DNA of 64,000 nt from Brevibacterium sediminis (GTDB lineage: Bacteria > Actinomycetota > Actinomycetes > Actinomycetales > Brevibacteriaceae): positions 62,001-126,000 of the forward strand of contig NZ_JABKDD010000009.1 in the NCBI RefSeq assembly GCF_013623905.1, in the 5' to 3' direction. The notes under the pieces were generated by a model. The model was not told the DNA's origin, made no database searches, and was given only the letters and a program-made list of their open reading frames with translations. This document shows positions 53,599 through 63,432 of this stretch, in pieces. The number at the start of each line of letters is the position of its first letter. The stretch's first letter is position 1. The position numbers were made by a program, and so were the translations under genes.

Positions 53599-53738
53599 AG
53601 ACCATGGTCGCGTGCTGACCCATCTGGCGAGCTAGACCATCCTCGCGTGGTGACGCCCCTGGCGTGTGAGACCATCCCCGCGTGAAGACGTCTCCGCGGT
53701 AAGAGACCCCCGCGGGCCAACTCCTGCTGTGAAGCAGA
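53599..53738. repeat. Imperfect 35-bp tandem repeat, about 4 units
   Basis: Units begin AGACC at 53599, 53634, 53669 and 53704, exactly 35 bp apart. The first half of each unit (AGACCATCCYCGCGTG) is best conserved; the fourth unit is degenerate. A still weaker unit may precede at about 53564. Confidence 0.75.
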
Positions 53739-53965
53739 CAGTCTTCGCGGACAAGTAGCTTTCCCACCCTCGCCCCCTGCCGCAGCCGCGCCGCACTGCC
53801 GCTGTTCGACAACGGCATCGATATCGCAGGCGCGTTGCCATGCTGCGATTCAACGAATAGTCATTGCTTTCTCTGAAATACACACTGAGGAACGTCGTGA
53901 TTTCAGAGCAGCCCGAGCCGAAACGGTCGTCCGCCGCCAGATCACGGCATCGAATCAGCACGCAA

Positions 53966-54029
53966 ACGGCCCAGTCTGAGGCGGAGAGCCCTGTTTCAAA
54001 CATGGGCTGTTCGCCTCAGACTGGGCCGT
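53966..54029 (-). terminator. 64-nt near-complete palindrome downstream of ccsB
   Basis: Perfect 18-bp outer stem (ACGGCCCAGTCTGAGGCG), then AGCCC/GGGCT and TGTTT/AAACA inside. It ends 49 nt past the ccsB stop on the minus strand. Probably the end of the heme/cytochrome transcript. Confidence 0.7.
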
Positions 54030-54077
54030 CAGCAGAATTCGGCTACGTCAGAGCGGCTTTGAGAGCGACCCAGCGCC

Positions 54078-55082
54078 TCAGTCGAGCCCGGAGTACGAGT
54101 GCAGGCCGTTGAAGTACATGTTCACGACGGTGAAGTTGAAGATCACCGAGGCGATGCCGATGAGGTTGAGCACGGCCACCTTCGTCGGGCCCCAACCGCG
54201 GGTAGCACGAGCGTGCAGGTAGGCGGCGTAGATGACCCAGACGACGAACGTCCAGATCTCCTTCGAGTCCCAGCCCCAGTAACGGCTCCAGGCCACCTCG
54301 GCCCAGATGGCGCCGGCAATGAGTGTGAACGTCCAGGTGATGAAGCCGACTGCCGCGATCCGGTAGGAGATCCGCTCGAGGTCGGTGCTCGAGGGCAGAC
54401 GGTGGAGGAACCGCAGCCACTTCGGATTCTTGGTCTCGTGCACGCTCTTCAGAATCTGGAAGACTGCCAGGATGGCAGAGATGTAGAGGAGTGAGGTCGA
54501 GAGGATCGCGATCGGCACGTGGATGGCGATCCAGTACGAGTCCAGCGCCGGGATGAGCTTCGCGGCAGGCGTGTAGAAGACGGTGATCGCCAGTCCCAGG
54601 CACAGCAGCACTCCCCCGGAGACGAATGTTCCCAGGTAGCGCACGTCCTTCTTCGTCAGCACGACGAGGAAGACGATGACGGTGATCGCGGTGGCGGTGA
54701 GGACGTACTCCATCATGTTGCCCCACGGCACGCGGGAGACAGACAGGGCACGAGTGAGCACGCCGCCGACGTGCAGCAGCATGGCGAGCACGAGCAGCGA
54801 GGTGCCGATGCGGGCGCCCCGGTGCTTGTTCTTCCGGGACGACTTCACCGTCGCGGAGTCGTCGTCACCGGGCCGGTCGAGGACGGCAGTCGTCGCCGTC
54901 TTCCGGTTCGTCCGCCGCACCGTGGTGGCCTTGGCCGAGGTGGCGACCTCGGCTTCGGAGGTCTTGAGCTCACGCGCGCCGAAGAGATCGAAGGCGTAGA
55001 AGATCATGGCGACGGCGTAGACGATCATCGCCGAGATGATCAGCTGGTTCGACCACATTGCGAGGTCAGTGTTGACGTCCAT
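54078..55082 (-). CDS. ccsB: Cytochrome c biogenesis protein CcsB (ResC-like)
   Basis: A 334-residue membrane protein of System II cytochrome c maturation that, with ResB, exports heme and joins it to apocytochrome. The tryptophan-rich heme-handling motif WSRYWGWDSKEIW and flanking His residues (AIHVPIA, LHVGG) are present; about eight helices. The N-terminal loop (about 40-85) is charged and low complexity. Separated from resB by 155 nt. Confidence 0.95.
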   Translation of the reverse strand: MDVNTDLAMWSNQLIISAMIVYAVAMIFYAFDLFGARELKTSEAEVATSAKATTVRRTNRKTATTAVLDRPGDDDSATVKSSRKNKHRGARIGTSLLVLAMLLHVGGVLTRALSVSRVPWGNMMEYVLTATAITVIVFLVVLTKKDVRYLGTFVSGGVLLCLGLAITVFYTPAAKLIPALDSYWIAIHVPIAILSTSLLYISAILAVFQILKSVHETKNPKWLRFLHRLPSSTDLERISYRIAAVGFITWTFTLIAGAIWAEVAWSRYWGWDSKEIWTFVVWVIYAAYLHARATRGWGPTKVAVLNLIGIASVIFNFTVVNMYFNGLHSYSGLD

Positions 55083-55237
55083 TCATCCTCCGCACCGCTG
55101 AAGTGCTCTTCAGTCGCAGGTTGCTGCTGCCAGACTCTCTGTCTGACCATATGTCGGTGCGCGCGCTGCCGACTCCGTGACGAAGCCACCGGCGACGCGC
55201 ACTCCGCGGCTATTCTACTCCGCGTAGTACTTCGGGT

Positions 55238-56905
55238 TCATCTTTCGTCGTCGTCACCGTGCTCACCCTCATCGGGTTCCGGATCGCGCAGGTCCTTGAC
55301 CAGGTCATCGACGGCACGCTCGACCATCGGATCCTCACCGCGGGCCAGGGCGGCCACCTCGGCGTCGCCGTTCTTGATCCGCACCCATACGCGTCGGCGG
55401 GGAACGAACAGGGACAGGCCGAGCCCAGCCAGGACGAGGATCGCGCTGATGAGCATGAGCGCCTGTGTCGGGTCCTGGGAGATGTCGACGGCGATGTACT
55501 TCTTGACTCCGTCGAAGGTCACCGAACCGCCGTTCGGCAGCTTCTGCGTCTCCCCCTCGGCGAGCTGGATGACGAGCGGGTTGCCCGACTCGTCGGTCAT
55601 CTCCGTCATGTTCTCTGCGTCGAGGGAGTACACGGACTGCGGGACTCCGGAATCGAGGCCGAGGTCGCCGGTGTACCCGCTCATCACGAGGTAGGGGTTG
55701 CGCAGCTCGGCGAAGCTCGAGATCAGCTCACCGTCCTCATTCTGCGCGGCCGTCGGCAGGAACACCCCGACGAAGCCCATCTGCGTGCCGGCCGAGTCCG
55801 GGACCTTGATGACGCCCTCGGACGTGTAACCGGGGTCCCCTCCGTCCGGGATGAACACCTGCGGACCGGACTGGACGATATCGCCCTTCGCATCACGCAC
55901 GGTCACCTCGGGGGCGTAGCCGTTGCCGGTGAGATAGACGCCGACGCCGCCCACGCGCACCGGTTCGTTGACCTTGAGGACGTGCGATTCGGTCGTCCCG
56001 TCCGCCGTCGTCGTCACCTTCGCATCGAAGGTGCGCGGCTGACCGAACTGGTTGCCCGCCGCCTGATCGTCGAAGGTGGAGGTGAAGGAGTCGAGCTTGA
56101 GCCGGAAATCCGGCAGGTTGTCGGCATCGTAGTAGGAGCCGGGTTCGAAGGAATCGTAGGAGACCAGCGAATTCGAGAACGTCTCGCCCTCGACGAGGAT
56201 GCGCTGACCTTCGTAGCCGAACAGCGATCCGATCGCCATCGTCAGGGTTGCCATGAGCAGCGCGATGTGGAAGACGAGGTTGCCGGTCTCGCGGAGATAG
56301 CCGCGTTCGGCGGCGATGTGATCGGACTGGCGGTTGATGCGGTACCCGGACTTCTTCAGCCGGGCCTCCGCTGCGTCGAGGAACGCCTCATCCGCATCCT
56401 CACGGGTCTCTGCTTCTGCCTGCGCCGAGGTGAAGGCGGCGTATCCGGGCATCCGGGACAGCCGCCTCGGTGCTTTGGGCGGGGACGAGCGCATCGCCTT
56501 CCAGTGCTGCTTCGTCCGCGGGATGATGCAGCCGATGAGGGAGATCATCAGCAGCAGGTAGATCGCGGAGAACCACACCGAGGAGTAGACGTCGAACATC
56601 TGGATGGTGTCGAGGAACTGTCCCCAGGCACCGTTGTTCTCCAGGAAGGTGTTCACCCGGCCCGGGTCCTGGATCCGCTGCGGCAGCAGAGATCCGGGAA
56701 TCGAGGCGAGGGCGAGGATGAGCAGGAGGATCAGTGCCACCCGCATCGTCGTCAGCTGGGTCCAGGCCCACCGGCACATGCCGATGAACCCGAGCTGCGG
56801 CTGCGTCACGGTCGACTTCGCGGCAGGCTTGTCTCCCTGCTTCGCCGTCGTCTTCGCACCCGATTTCGGCTGTGTCTTCTCCGAGCCTTCGGTTGAGCCC
56901 GCCAC
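55238..56905 (-). CDS. resB: Cytochrome c biogenesis protein ResB
   Basis: A 555-residue partner of CcsB. Opening WTQLTTMRVALILLLILALASIPGSLLPQR is typical ResB; three N-terminal helices, a large extracytoplasmic domain (about 190-470), and a last helix before a charged tail. N-terminal 45 residues are Lys/Thr/Ser-rich. The GTG start shares one base with the ccdA stop (TAGTG). Confidence 0.95.
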   Translation of the reverse strand: MAGSTEGSEKTQPKSGAKTTAKQGDKPAAKSTVTQPQLGFIGMCRWAWTQLTTMRVALILLLILALASIPGSLLPQRIQDPGRVNTFLENNGAWGQFLDTIQMFDVYSSVWFSAIYLLLMISLIGCIIPRTKQHWKAMRSSPPKAPRRLSRMPGYAAFTSAQAEAETREDADEAFLDAAEARLKKSGYRINRQSDHIAAERGYLRETGNLVFHIALLMATLTMAIGSLFGYEGQRILVEGETFSNSLVSYDSFEPGSYYDADNLPDFRLKLDSFTSTFDDQAAGNQFGQPRTFDAKVTTTADGTTESHVLKVNEPVRVGGVGVYLTGNGYAPEVTVRDAKGDIVQSGPQVFIPDGGDPGYTSEGVIKVPDSAGTQMGFVGVFLPTAAQNEDGELISSFAELRNPYLVMSGYTGDLGLDSGVPQSVYSLDAENMTEMTDESGNPLVIQLAEGETQKLPNGGSVTFDGVKKYIAVDISQDPTQALMLISAILVLAGLGLSLFVPRRRVWVRIKNGDAEVAALARGEDPMVERAVDDLVKDLRDPEPDEGEHGDDDER

Positions 56906-57669
56906 TAGATCACCACTTCGAATCCATTGATGAGACCTTGCAGAGAGGTCATCCACATGTTCCATACGCCGCTGGCCATGAGCACACCGAGGATGATGAG
57001 CATGATGCCCCCGGCCCGCACGATCGCGGTCTGATGCTTCCGCACCCAAACGAGTCGCCCCGCGCCCTTGTGGATCGCCAGCGCCAGGAGGATGAACGGG
57101 ATGCCCAGGCCCAGACAGTAGACGAAGGCCAACATTGCTCCGCGCCAGATCATCCCGTCACCGCCGAAGCTCACCGACATGCTCAGCACCGCCGACAGGG
57201 TCGGTCCCACGCAGGGTGCCCACCCGAGGGCGAAGGTCGCTCCGAGCACCGGTGCGCCCCAGAGTCCGGCCTTCGGTCTGGCACGGATGCGACGTTCGTT
57301 CTGCAGCAGACCGAATCCGCCCATGAATACGAAACCGGCGAGGATGACGATGACGCCGAGGACGCGGAGGATGACCGACTGCCATTGGGAGAACAGCGCT
57401 CCCAGCGCGGAGAAGCTGGTCCCCAGCAGCACGAAGACGACGGTGAAGCCGAGGACGAACAGGCTGATGCCCACGACCACTCGCCACGTCTGCTTGTCCC
57501 TCAGCGATGATCCGGACAGCCCGGTGACGTACCCGACATAGCCGGGGACCAGGGGCAGCACGCACGGGGAGGCGAACGAGACGAGTCCGGCCAGGGCCGC
57601 TGCGCCGGCAGCCAGCAGCAGCGGTCCGGAGAGGACGGTCTGGGCGAAGTCCGCCCCGAGTCCACTCAC
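56905..57669 (-). CDS. ccdA: Cytochrome c biogenesis protein CcdA
   Basis: A 254-residue six-helix thiol carrier passing electrons across the membrane to apocytochrome CxxCH thiols. The two conserved Cys are in FASPCVLPLVPGYVGYVTG and LGWAPCVGPTLSAVL. The GTG start overlaps the tlpA stop by 4 nt. Confidence 0.96.
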   Translation of the reverse strand: MSGLGADFAQTVLSGPLLLAAGAAALAGLVSFASPCVLPLVPGYVGYVTGLSGSSLRDKQTWRVVVGISLFVLGFTVVFVLLGTSFSALGALFSQWQSVILRVLGVIVILAGFVFMGGFGLLQNERRIRARPKAGLWGAPVLGATFALGWAPCVGPTLSAVLSMSVSFGGDGMIWRGAMLAFVYCLGLGIPFILLALAIHKGAGRLVWVRKHQTAIVRAGGIMLIILGVLMASGVWNMWMTSLQGLINGFEVVI

Positions 57670-58265
57670 TCGGCCAGCACGTCCTCGATGAGTCCCTTGA
57701 GAGTCGAGGCATCGATCTCACCGACGACTCTGGCCGCGGCGCGGCCCTTCGCGTCGAGGACCACCGTCGACGGGGTGGCCTGCGGGGGCAGGACTCCGGA
57801 GAGCAGAGACACCATCTCACCGTTCGAATCGAGCATGTTCGGGTACGGCACCTGGTAGTTCTGGATGAACGCGTTGGCCGCAGCCTCTTGGTCGCGGACG
57901 TTGACGCCGATGAACTGGGCCTTGTCCCCGAATTCCTCGGACACGGACTTCAGGTCCGGGGCTTCCTTCCGGCACGGCGGGCACGCCGCGTACCAGAGGT
58001 TGACGACGACCGGGGTGGGACGCAGATCGGCCAGGGACATCGACTTCCCGTCGAGGGTCTCGAAGCTCAGGTCGAGGGGGTCGCCGCGGTCCTCGGCCGC
58101 CACCTGCGAGACGACTCCCGAGCCGGAGACGTACCCCTGGTCGGATCCGGCCTGATCGGCCAGCTCATCGTTCTCGCTGCAGGCGCTGAGCGCCAGGGCC
58201 GTTCCGGCGGCGAGCGCCGAGGTGAAGAGGGCCCGACGGTTGAGGGAATGGCGTCCGAAGCTCAT
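57666..58265 (-). CDS. TlpA/ResA-family thiol-disulfide lipoprotein
   Basis: A 199-residue thioredoxin-fold protein with active site WYAACPPCRKE. N-terminal LNRRALF plus lipobox LALSACSEN make it a lipoprotein; the RR-x-L-F could be a Tat signal, though the pattern is weak. It probably reduces apocytochrome cysteines with electrons from CcdA, its downstream neighbour. Overlaps both neighbours by 4 nt. Confidence 0.93.
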   Translation of the reverse strand: MSFGRHSLNRRALFTSALAAGTALALSACSENDELADQAGSDQGYVSGSGVVSQVAAEDRGDPLDLSFETLDGKSMSLADLRPTPVVVNLWYAACPPCRKEAPDLKSVSEEFGDKAQFIGVNVRDQEAAANAFIQNYQVPYPNMLDSNGEMVSLLSGVLPPQATPSTVVLDAKGRAAARVVGEIDASTLKGLIEDVLAE

Positions 58266-58903
58266 GCTCCCGCCACCGCGGTGCCCGGCTGCAGATCCGC
58301 GCAGATGCTCTCATAACTCACGGACACCAGTGTGGAGGAATCGAATGTGAAACTGGTGATAGAAGCCAGGTCACATTCGCGTCTGCGCGGGTCGTGGACG
58401 AGCGATCGTCCCTCCCCCGACAGACGCGTCATCCAGATCGGCAGCTGGTGGGAGACGATGACTCCTTCGGCGTCCGGACCGTGGAGGTCGAGTTTGGCTC
58501 TCAGACTGGCCATCGCGGCCCGCATGCGCAGCACGATCTGCTTGTACGGCTCTCCCCAGGACGGGATGAGCGGGTTGTAGAGGCGCACCAGGTTCTTCGG
58601 CTCGGCCAGCCGACGAGCGTCCAGCTTCTGTCCCTCGAAGGAATTCGCCGCCTCGATGACCCGGTCGTCGTCGAACACCGGCAGGTCGAGGGACTTCGAC
58701 AGGGGACGAATCGTCTGCTGTGCCCGCAGCAGCGGGGAGGCGACGAGTTCGACCGGACGAGTGGGCGCGGTGTGGAAGTGCTCGGCCACGCGCACGGCCA
58801 TCTCGTGTCCGCGCTCGGTGAGACCGAAATGCGGCAGACGCCCGTAGAGGATGCCGTCGGGGTTGTCGACTTCGCCATGGCGGACGAGGTGGATGGTCGT
58901 CAT
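58262..58903 (-). CDS. Histidine phosphatase family protein
   Basis: A 213-residue phosphoglycerate-mutase-like protein. Catalytic [12 protein letters not shown] at residue 5, [11 protein letters not shown], Glu in [10 protein letters not shown] and the second His in [12 protein letters not shown]. Often found between hemL and ccs genes in actinobacteria, but the substrate is unknown. Start and stop each overlap neighbours (ATGA). Confidence 0.92.
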   Translation of the reverse strand: MTTIHLVRHGEVDNPDGILYGRLPHFGLTERGHEMAVRVAEHFHTAPTRPVELVASPLLRAQQTIRPLSKSLDLPVFDDDRVIEAANSFEGQKLDARRLAEPKNLVRLYNPLIPSWGEPYKQIVLRMRAAMASLRAKLDLHGPDAEGVIVSHQLPIWMTRLSGEGRSLVHDPRRRECDLASITSFTFDSSTLVSVSYESICADLQPGTAVAGA

Positions 58904-60261
58904 GACTGCGCCTTCCCGGCCTCCGGAACCGCGGCCGCTGCCTTGGCCGCCGCCGGCAGGGCGCTGATGATCCGGTCGAGGATCTCATCGGTGTGGGCGT
59001 AGGACAGGAACCAGGCTTCGAACGCGCTCGGGGGCATATGGATGCCCTGATCGAGCATGGCGTTGAAGAAGGCGGTGTAGCGGTCGACGTTCTGAGCCCG
59101 TGCCTGGTCGTAGTTCGTCACGTCGGTGTCGGTGAAGAACGCGGAGAACATCGAGTTCGCCGACTGGATGACGTGGGCGACGCCTTCGGCTTCCAGGCTT
59201 GCAGCGACGGCCGGGCGCAGAATGTCCGCGGCGCGACCGATGTGCGAGTACACGTCGAGTTCGGTCGTCAGCTTGAGCGTGGCCAGACCGGCAGCGGTGG
59301 CCACCGGATTGCCCGAGAGCGTTCCGGCCTGGTAGACGGGGCCGGAGGGGGCGAGGTGGGCCATGATCTCGGCGCGACCGCCGAAGGCCGCTGCCGGGAA
59401 GCCGCCGCCCATGACCTTGCCGAAGGTGAACAGGTCGGCCGGGCCCTCCGGGTAGCCGAGAGTCTCGGACTCATAGCCGTACCAGCCGGCGGCGGAGACG
59501 CGGAAACCGGTCATCACTTCGTCGCTGATCATCAGCGCACCGTGGGCCTTAGTCAGCCGGCGGATGGTGTTCGTGAAACCGTCGCGGGGAGGCACGACGC
59601 CCATATTGCCGGGACTGGCCTCGGTGATGACGCAGGCGATGTCCTCACCGTGTTCGGCGAATACGGCTTCGAGACCGGCGGCGTCGTTATAGTCGACGAC
59701 GATCGTGTCCTGTGCCTGGGCTCCGGTGACTCCGGGTGTGTCGGGCAGAGAGAAGGTGGCCAGCCCGGAGCCGGCCTGGGCCAGCAGCGAGTCGACGTGA
59801 CCGTGGTAGCAGCCGGCGAACTTCACGACCTTGGACCGTCCCGTGTAACCGCGGGCCAGACGGATCGCCGACATCGTCGCCTCGGTGCCCGAGGACACGA
59901 GGCGCACCTGGTCGACGGGATCGACGCGGCGCACGATCTCCTCGGCGAGTTCGACCTCACCGGTCGACGGGGTGCCGAAGGAGAATCCCTTGACGGCGGC
60001 TTCCTGGACGGCGGCGACGACCTCGGGGCGGGAGTGGCCCATGATCATCGGACCCCACGAGCCGATGAGGTCGATGTAGTCGTTGCCGTCGGCGTCGCGC
60101 AGCCACGCACCGGTCGCCTCGGTGATGAAACGGGGGGTTCCGCCGACGGCCTTGAACGCGCGGACCGGGGAGTTCACTCCGCCGGGGATGACCGCCTCGG
60201 CGCGGGTGAAGAGGGCGGCGGACCGATCGGTGGTGTGACCGTTCGTCTCTGCTGTCGTCAT
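58900..60261 (-). CDS. hemL: Glutamate-1-semialdehyde 2,1-aminomutase
   Basis: A 453-residue PLP enzyme making 5-aminolevulinate from glutamate-1-semialdehyde. [26 protein letters not shown], and the PLP Lys in [19 protein letters not shown]. Its presence shows the C5 route from glutamyl-tRNA. GAGGAG precedes the ATG. It follows marR by 69 nt. Confidence 0.98.
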   Translation of the reverse strand: MTTAETNGHTTDRSAALFTRAEAVIPGGVNSPVRAFKAVGGTPRFITEATGAWLRDADGNDYIDLIGSWGPMIMGHSRPEVVAAVQEAAVKGFSFGTPSTGEVELAEEIVRRVDPVDQVRLVSSGTEATMSAIRLARGYTGRSKVVKFAGCYHGHVDSLLAQAGSGLATFSLPDTPGVTGAQAQDTIVVDYNDAAGLEAVFAEHGEDIACVITEASPGNMGVVPPRDGFTNTIRRLTKAHGALMISDEVMTGFRVSAAGWYGYESETLGYPEGPADLFTFGKVMGGGFPAAAFGGRAEIMAHLAPSGPVYQAGTLSGNPVATAAGLATLKLTTELDVYSHIGRAADILRPAVAASLEAEGVAHVIQSANSMFSAFFTDTDVTNYDQARAQNVDRYTAFFNAMLDQGIHMPPSAFEAWFLSYAHTDEILDRIISALPAAAKAAAAVPEAGKAQS

Positions 60262-60330
60262 GGTTCTCCTCTGATTCTTCGCAGGTCGGGTTTCGTCCCG
60301 GGATCGTTCTCAGTGATGCGTGGGGACGGC

Positions 60331-60798
60331 TCAGGAGCCGTCGATGTCTGTCATATGGTCGAAGACTTTGGTGAAGATCCGCCCCAGGGTCTCCATCTCC
60401 TCGGGGTCGAGGAGATCGACGAGGTGGCTGCGGACTCCAGCGACATGGTCGGGGGCCGCAGCCCGCAGCAGCTGCCATCCGGCCTCGGTCATCACGCAGT
60501 TGACCCCTCGGCCGTCCTCGGGGATGGCGGAGCGCTCGAGCAGTCCGCGCTTCTCCATTCGGGCGACGCTGTGGGTCAGTCGTGATCGGGACATCGTCGT
60601 ATCGGTGGCCAGCAGCGCCATCCGCATCGTCCGGTCGTCGTGTTCGGACAGACGCACTAGGATCTCGTATTCGGGCAGACCGATGCCGTGCTTCTCACGC
60701 AGCTCCTTGTCCAGCTGTGTGCTGAGCAGCTGAGAGCCGTTGAGGTAGCTGCGCCAGGCCCTCTGGTCAATTGCCGACAGCCAGCGAGGCTCGGTCAT
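60331..60798 (-). CDS. MarR family regulator inside the heme operon
   Basis: A 155-residue winged-helix protein: LNGSQLLSTQLDKELREKHGIGLPEYEILVRL, DTTMSRSRLTHSVARMEKRGLLERS, DGRGVNCVMTEAGWQLL. Its ATG overlaps the hemB stop (TGATG), so it is translated with the heme genes. A role in heme or redox control of this operon is inferred from location only. Confidence 0.92.
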   Translation of the reverse strand: MTEPRWLSAIDQRAWRSYLNGSQLLSTQLDKELREKHGIGLPEYEILVRLSEHDDRTMRMALLATDTTMSRSRLTHSVARMEKRGLLERSAIPEDGRGVNCVMTEAGWQLLRAAAPDHVAGVRSHLVDLLDPEEMETLGRIFTKVFDHMTDIDGS

Positions 60799-61826
60799 CA
60801 CCGGCCTCCGTCGGCACTGCGCTTGGTCAGATGGCCTGCGGCCTCGGACTGGAGGCGCTGGGCGACCTCGGTTGCCCAATAGGTGAGGATCGCATCGGAA
60901 CCGGCACGTTTGAAAGCGATGAGGGACTCCTCGATCGCCTTCTCCCGGTCGATGGCTCCGGCGGCGGCCGCGAATTCGATCATCGCGTACTCTCCGGACA
61001 CCTGGTAGGTCCATACGGGCACGATGGATTCCTGGGCCACCTCGGCGAGCACGTCGAGATACGGCAGACCCGGCTTGACCATGACGATGTCGGCGCCTTC
61101 GGCCAGGTCGAGGCCGAGTTCGCGCAGCGCCTCGCGACCGTTCGCGGGATCCTGCTGGTAGGTCTTGCGGTCGCCCTTGAGCTCGGAGTCGACGGCTTCG
61201 CGGAAGGGACCGTAGAAGGCGGAGGCGTACTTCGCGGTGTAGCCCATGACGACGGTGTCGGTGAATCCGGCGGCGTCGAGGGCTTCCCGGCAGTAAGCGA
61301 CCTGGCCGTCCATCATGCCTGACAGCCCGAGCACCTCGGCCCCGGCGCGAGCTTGGGCCAGCGCCATCGAGGCGTAGCGGTCGAGGGTGGCGTCGTTGTC
61401 GACCGCACCGGCCTCGTCGAGGACTCCGCAGTGGCCGTGGGAGGTGTATTCGTCGAGGCACAGGTCCGCCATGATCACGGTGTCATCGCCGAATTCGCCG
61501 GCCAGCAGCGACAGCGCCCGGTTGAGGATGCCGTCGGGGTCATCGGCCTGTGAGCCGATCTCATCCTTGTGTTCGGGGATGCCGAAGAGCATGAGTCCGC
61601 CGACTCCGGCCGCCACCGCTTCTCGGGCTGCCTCGACCAGTGAGTCCATCGTGTGCTGGACGACTCCGGGCATTCCGCCCAGCGGCAGAGGTTCGCTCAG
61701 GCCCTCCTTGACGAACATCGGCAGGATGAGCTCGGTCGGGTGGAGTCGCACCTCGGAGACGAGGCGACGCAGTGCCGGGGTCGACCGCAGCCGACGGGGA
61801 CGGACGGTTCCGGGAACCAATGACAT
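60798..61826 (-). CDS. hemB: Delta-aminolevulinic acid dehydratase (porphobilinogen synthase)
   Basis: A 342-residue TIM-barrel enzyme condensing two ALA to porphobilinogen. [20 protein letters not shown] start, metal-site Cys region [14 protein letters not shown], Schiff-base lysines in [15 protein letters not shown] and [15 protein letters not shown] 61826 has AGGAAGG upstream; it lies 1 nt past the hemD stop. Confidence 0.97.
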   Translation of the reverse strand: MSLVPGTVRPRRLRSTPALRRLVSEVRLHPTELILPMFVKEGLSEPLPLGGMPGVVQHTMDSLVEAAREAVAAGVGGLMLFGIPEHKDEIGSQADDPDGILNRALSLLAGEFGDDTVIMADLCLDEYTSHGHCGVLDEAGAVDNDATLDRYASMALAQARAGAEVLGLSGMMDGQVAYCREALDAAGFTDTVVMGYTAKYASAFYGPFREAVDSELKGDRKTYQQDPANGREALRELGLDLAEGADIVMVKPGLPYLDVLAEVAQESIVPVWTYQVSGEYAMIEFAAAAGAIDREKAIEESLIAFKRAGSDAILTYWATEVAQRLQSEAAGHLTKRSADGGR

Positions 61827-61827
61827 G

Positions 61828-63432
61828 TCAGGCCTTCCTTCTGCGGCGCTTCTGGCTGGGACGCTGCGGGGAGATCCCGGCTTCCACGTCATCGGCGCGC
61901 TGGGTGAGTGCGAATTCGACGAGACCGTCGATGAGAGAGGTGAGGTTGGCTTCCTCGGCAAGGACGTCGACGCGCAGTCCGTGTTCGGCTGCAGTGTTCG
62001 CCGTTGCCGGGCCGATGCAGCAGATCACCGAGGTGGGGGCGGGTTTGCCGGCGATGCCGACGAGGTTGCGCACCGTCGATGAGGAGGTGAAGAGGAAGGC
62101 GTCGAAGTCTCCGGCCTTGATCGACTCGCGGATCGGAGCCGGCGGCGGAGAGGCGCGCACGGTGCGGTAGGCGGTGACGTCGTCGGGGTCCCACCCCTTC
62201 TCCAGCAGTCCGGCCACAAGCACCTCGGTGGCGATATCGGCACGAGGCAGGAGGACCGTGTTCATCGGGTCGATGTCATCGACGAAGTCCGGCCAGGCCG
62301 CGGCCAGCCCGCGTGCGGAGTGCTCCCCGTCGGGGACGAGGTCGGGGGTGATCCCCCAGTCGACCAGCGCTGCCGCGGTGCGACCGCCCACGGCGGCGAC
62401 CTTGACGCCGGCCATCGAACGGGAATCGAGTCCGAAGTCTTCGAACCACATGCGCACGGCACGCACGGCGTTCACCGAGGTGAAGCCGACCCATTCGTAG
62501 GATCCGTCGACGAGGCCGCGGATCGCCTTCTCCATCTGGGTCGGGGTGCGCGGCGGCTGCACGGCGATGGTCGGCACCACAGTGCCGACGGCGCCGAGCT
62601 CGGCCAGGGCTTCGGCGGTGGATGTGCCCTGTTCCTTCGTCCGCGGGATGAGCACCTGCCAGCCGAAGAGCGGTTTGGATTCGAACCAGCTGAGCTCTCC
62701 TCTGGATTCCACTCCCTGCCCCATGATCACCACCATACGATCCGAACCTGTCTGCGCCATGGACAGCGCCTGCTGCAAAGTCGTCTCCACGCTCGTCTGC
62801 TCGATGGTGGAGATCCCCCACCCGAGGAGGACTTTCGTGTCCTCGTCCCAGCCGTCGGCGAGCAGGGCTTCGATGGCCTGTTCGTGGGCAGCTGCGCTGC
62901 CGGTGAGCACGTGGGTCGTGTTCCGGTGGCGAGAGACGTCGACATGGGTCTGCGGTCCTGCTTCGATGAAGCGCACCGACCGGACGCGGTTGGTCGTCAG
63001 AGCCGTTCCGGTGTAGGCAGCCGTCGAGGCGGAGAGTCCCACTCCGGGCACGATTTCGACCTCGACCTGTTCCTTGCGGCAGACTCCGGCTTCCGCTGTC
63101 GTGGTGGTGAAGATGATTCCGTCGTCCGAGCTCAGCCGCACCACGGTCTTGTCCGGGCGGGCGAGTTCGGCCAAGCGGCGACCTCGGGTCGAGGCGGCGA
63201 CTCCGAGGTCGGCGGCATCGATGAGCGTTGCGGCCTGCGGCACATAGGCGGTGACGATCTCCGAGTGCACATCGGCGTCATAGACGACGGTTTCGGCGGT
63301 GGCGAGGATCTCGGCGCCGCGCATCGTCATCAGACCCGATTCGCCGGGCCCGCTGCCGATGAAGACGACGCGCGGAGCAGCCGGCAGGAGTCGGCGCGGC
63401 TGCACCTGGCCCGTTGTCGGTTCGCTGTTCAT
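61828..63432 (-). CDS. hemD: Uroporphyrinogen-III synthase fused to a degenerate SUMT-like domain
   Basis: A 534-residue two-domain protein. Residues about 20-255 resemble uroporphyrinogen-III C-methyltransferase ([28 protein letters not shown]), but the SAM-site GDPFVFGRGGEE is replaced by [16 protein letters not shown], so methylation is doubtful. Residues about 265-510 are HemD ([45 protein letters not shown]). Actinobacterial HemD proteins share this architecture. Start overlaps the hemC stop (ATGA). Confidence 0.93.
   Translation of the reverse strand: MNSEPTTGQVQPRRLLPAAPRVVFIGSGPGESGLMTMRGAEILATAETVVYDADVHSEIVTAYVPQAATLIDAADLGVAASTRGRRLAELARPDKTVVRLSSDDGIIFTTTTAEAGVCRKEQVEVEIVPGVGLSASTAAYTGTALTTNRVRSVRFIEAGPQTHVDVSRHRNTTHVLTGSAAAHEQAIEALLADGWDEDTKVLLGWGISTIEQTSVETTLQQALSMAQTGSDRMVVIMGQGVESRGELSWFESKPLFGWQVLIPRTKEQGTSTAEALAELGAVGTVVPTIAVQPPRTPTQMEKAIRGLVDGSYEWVGFTSVNAVRAVRMWFEDFGLDSRSMAGVKVAAVGGRTAAALVDWGITPDLVPDGEHSARGLAAAWPDFVDDIDPMNTVLLPRADIATEVLVAGLLEKGWDPDDVTAYRTVRASPPPAPIRESIKAGDFDAFLFTSSSTVRNLVGIAGKPAPTSVICCIGPATANTAAEHGLRVDVLAEEANLTSLIDGLVEFALTQRADDVEAGISPQRPSQKRRRRKA

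Larger units (their letters stand above)
53564..54077. other. Gene-free 514-bp region with tandem repeat and giant hairpin
   Basis: No convincing ORF. It holds a 35-bp tandem repeat at 53599-53738 and a 64-nt hairpin at 53966-54029. Both flanking genes end here, so no promoter is required. The stretch between, about 53760-53960, is less GC-rich and shows nothing else I recognise. Confidence 0.6.

Noticed and set aside
53599..53738. CRISPR array
   Set aside because: The units are contiguous without unique spacers, similarity decays along the array, and no cas genes are in the window.
2514..56468. CCGAGGCGG as an oriented chromosome-segregation (KOPS-like) motif
   Set aside because: My hand count gives about 15 in one orientation and 13 in the other, without the strand bias such motifs need.
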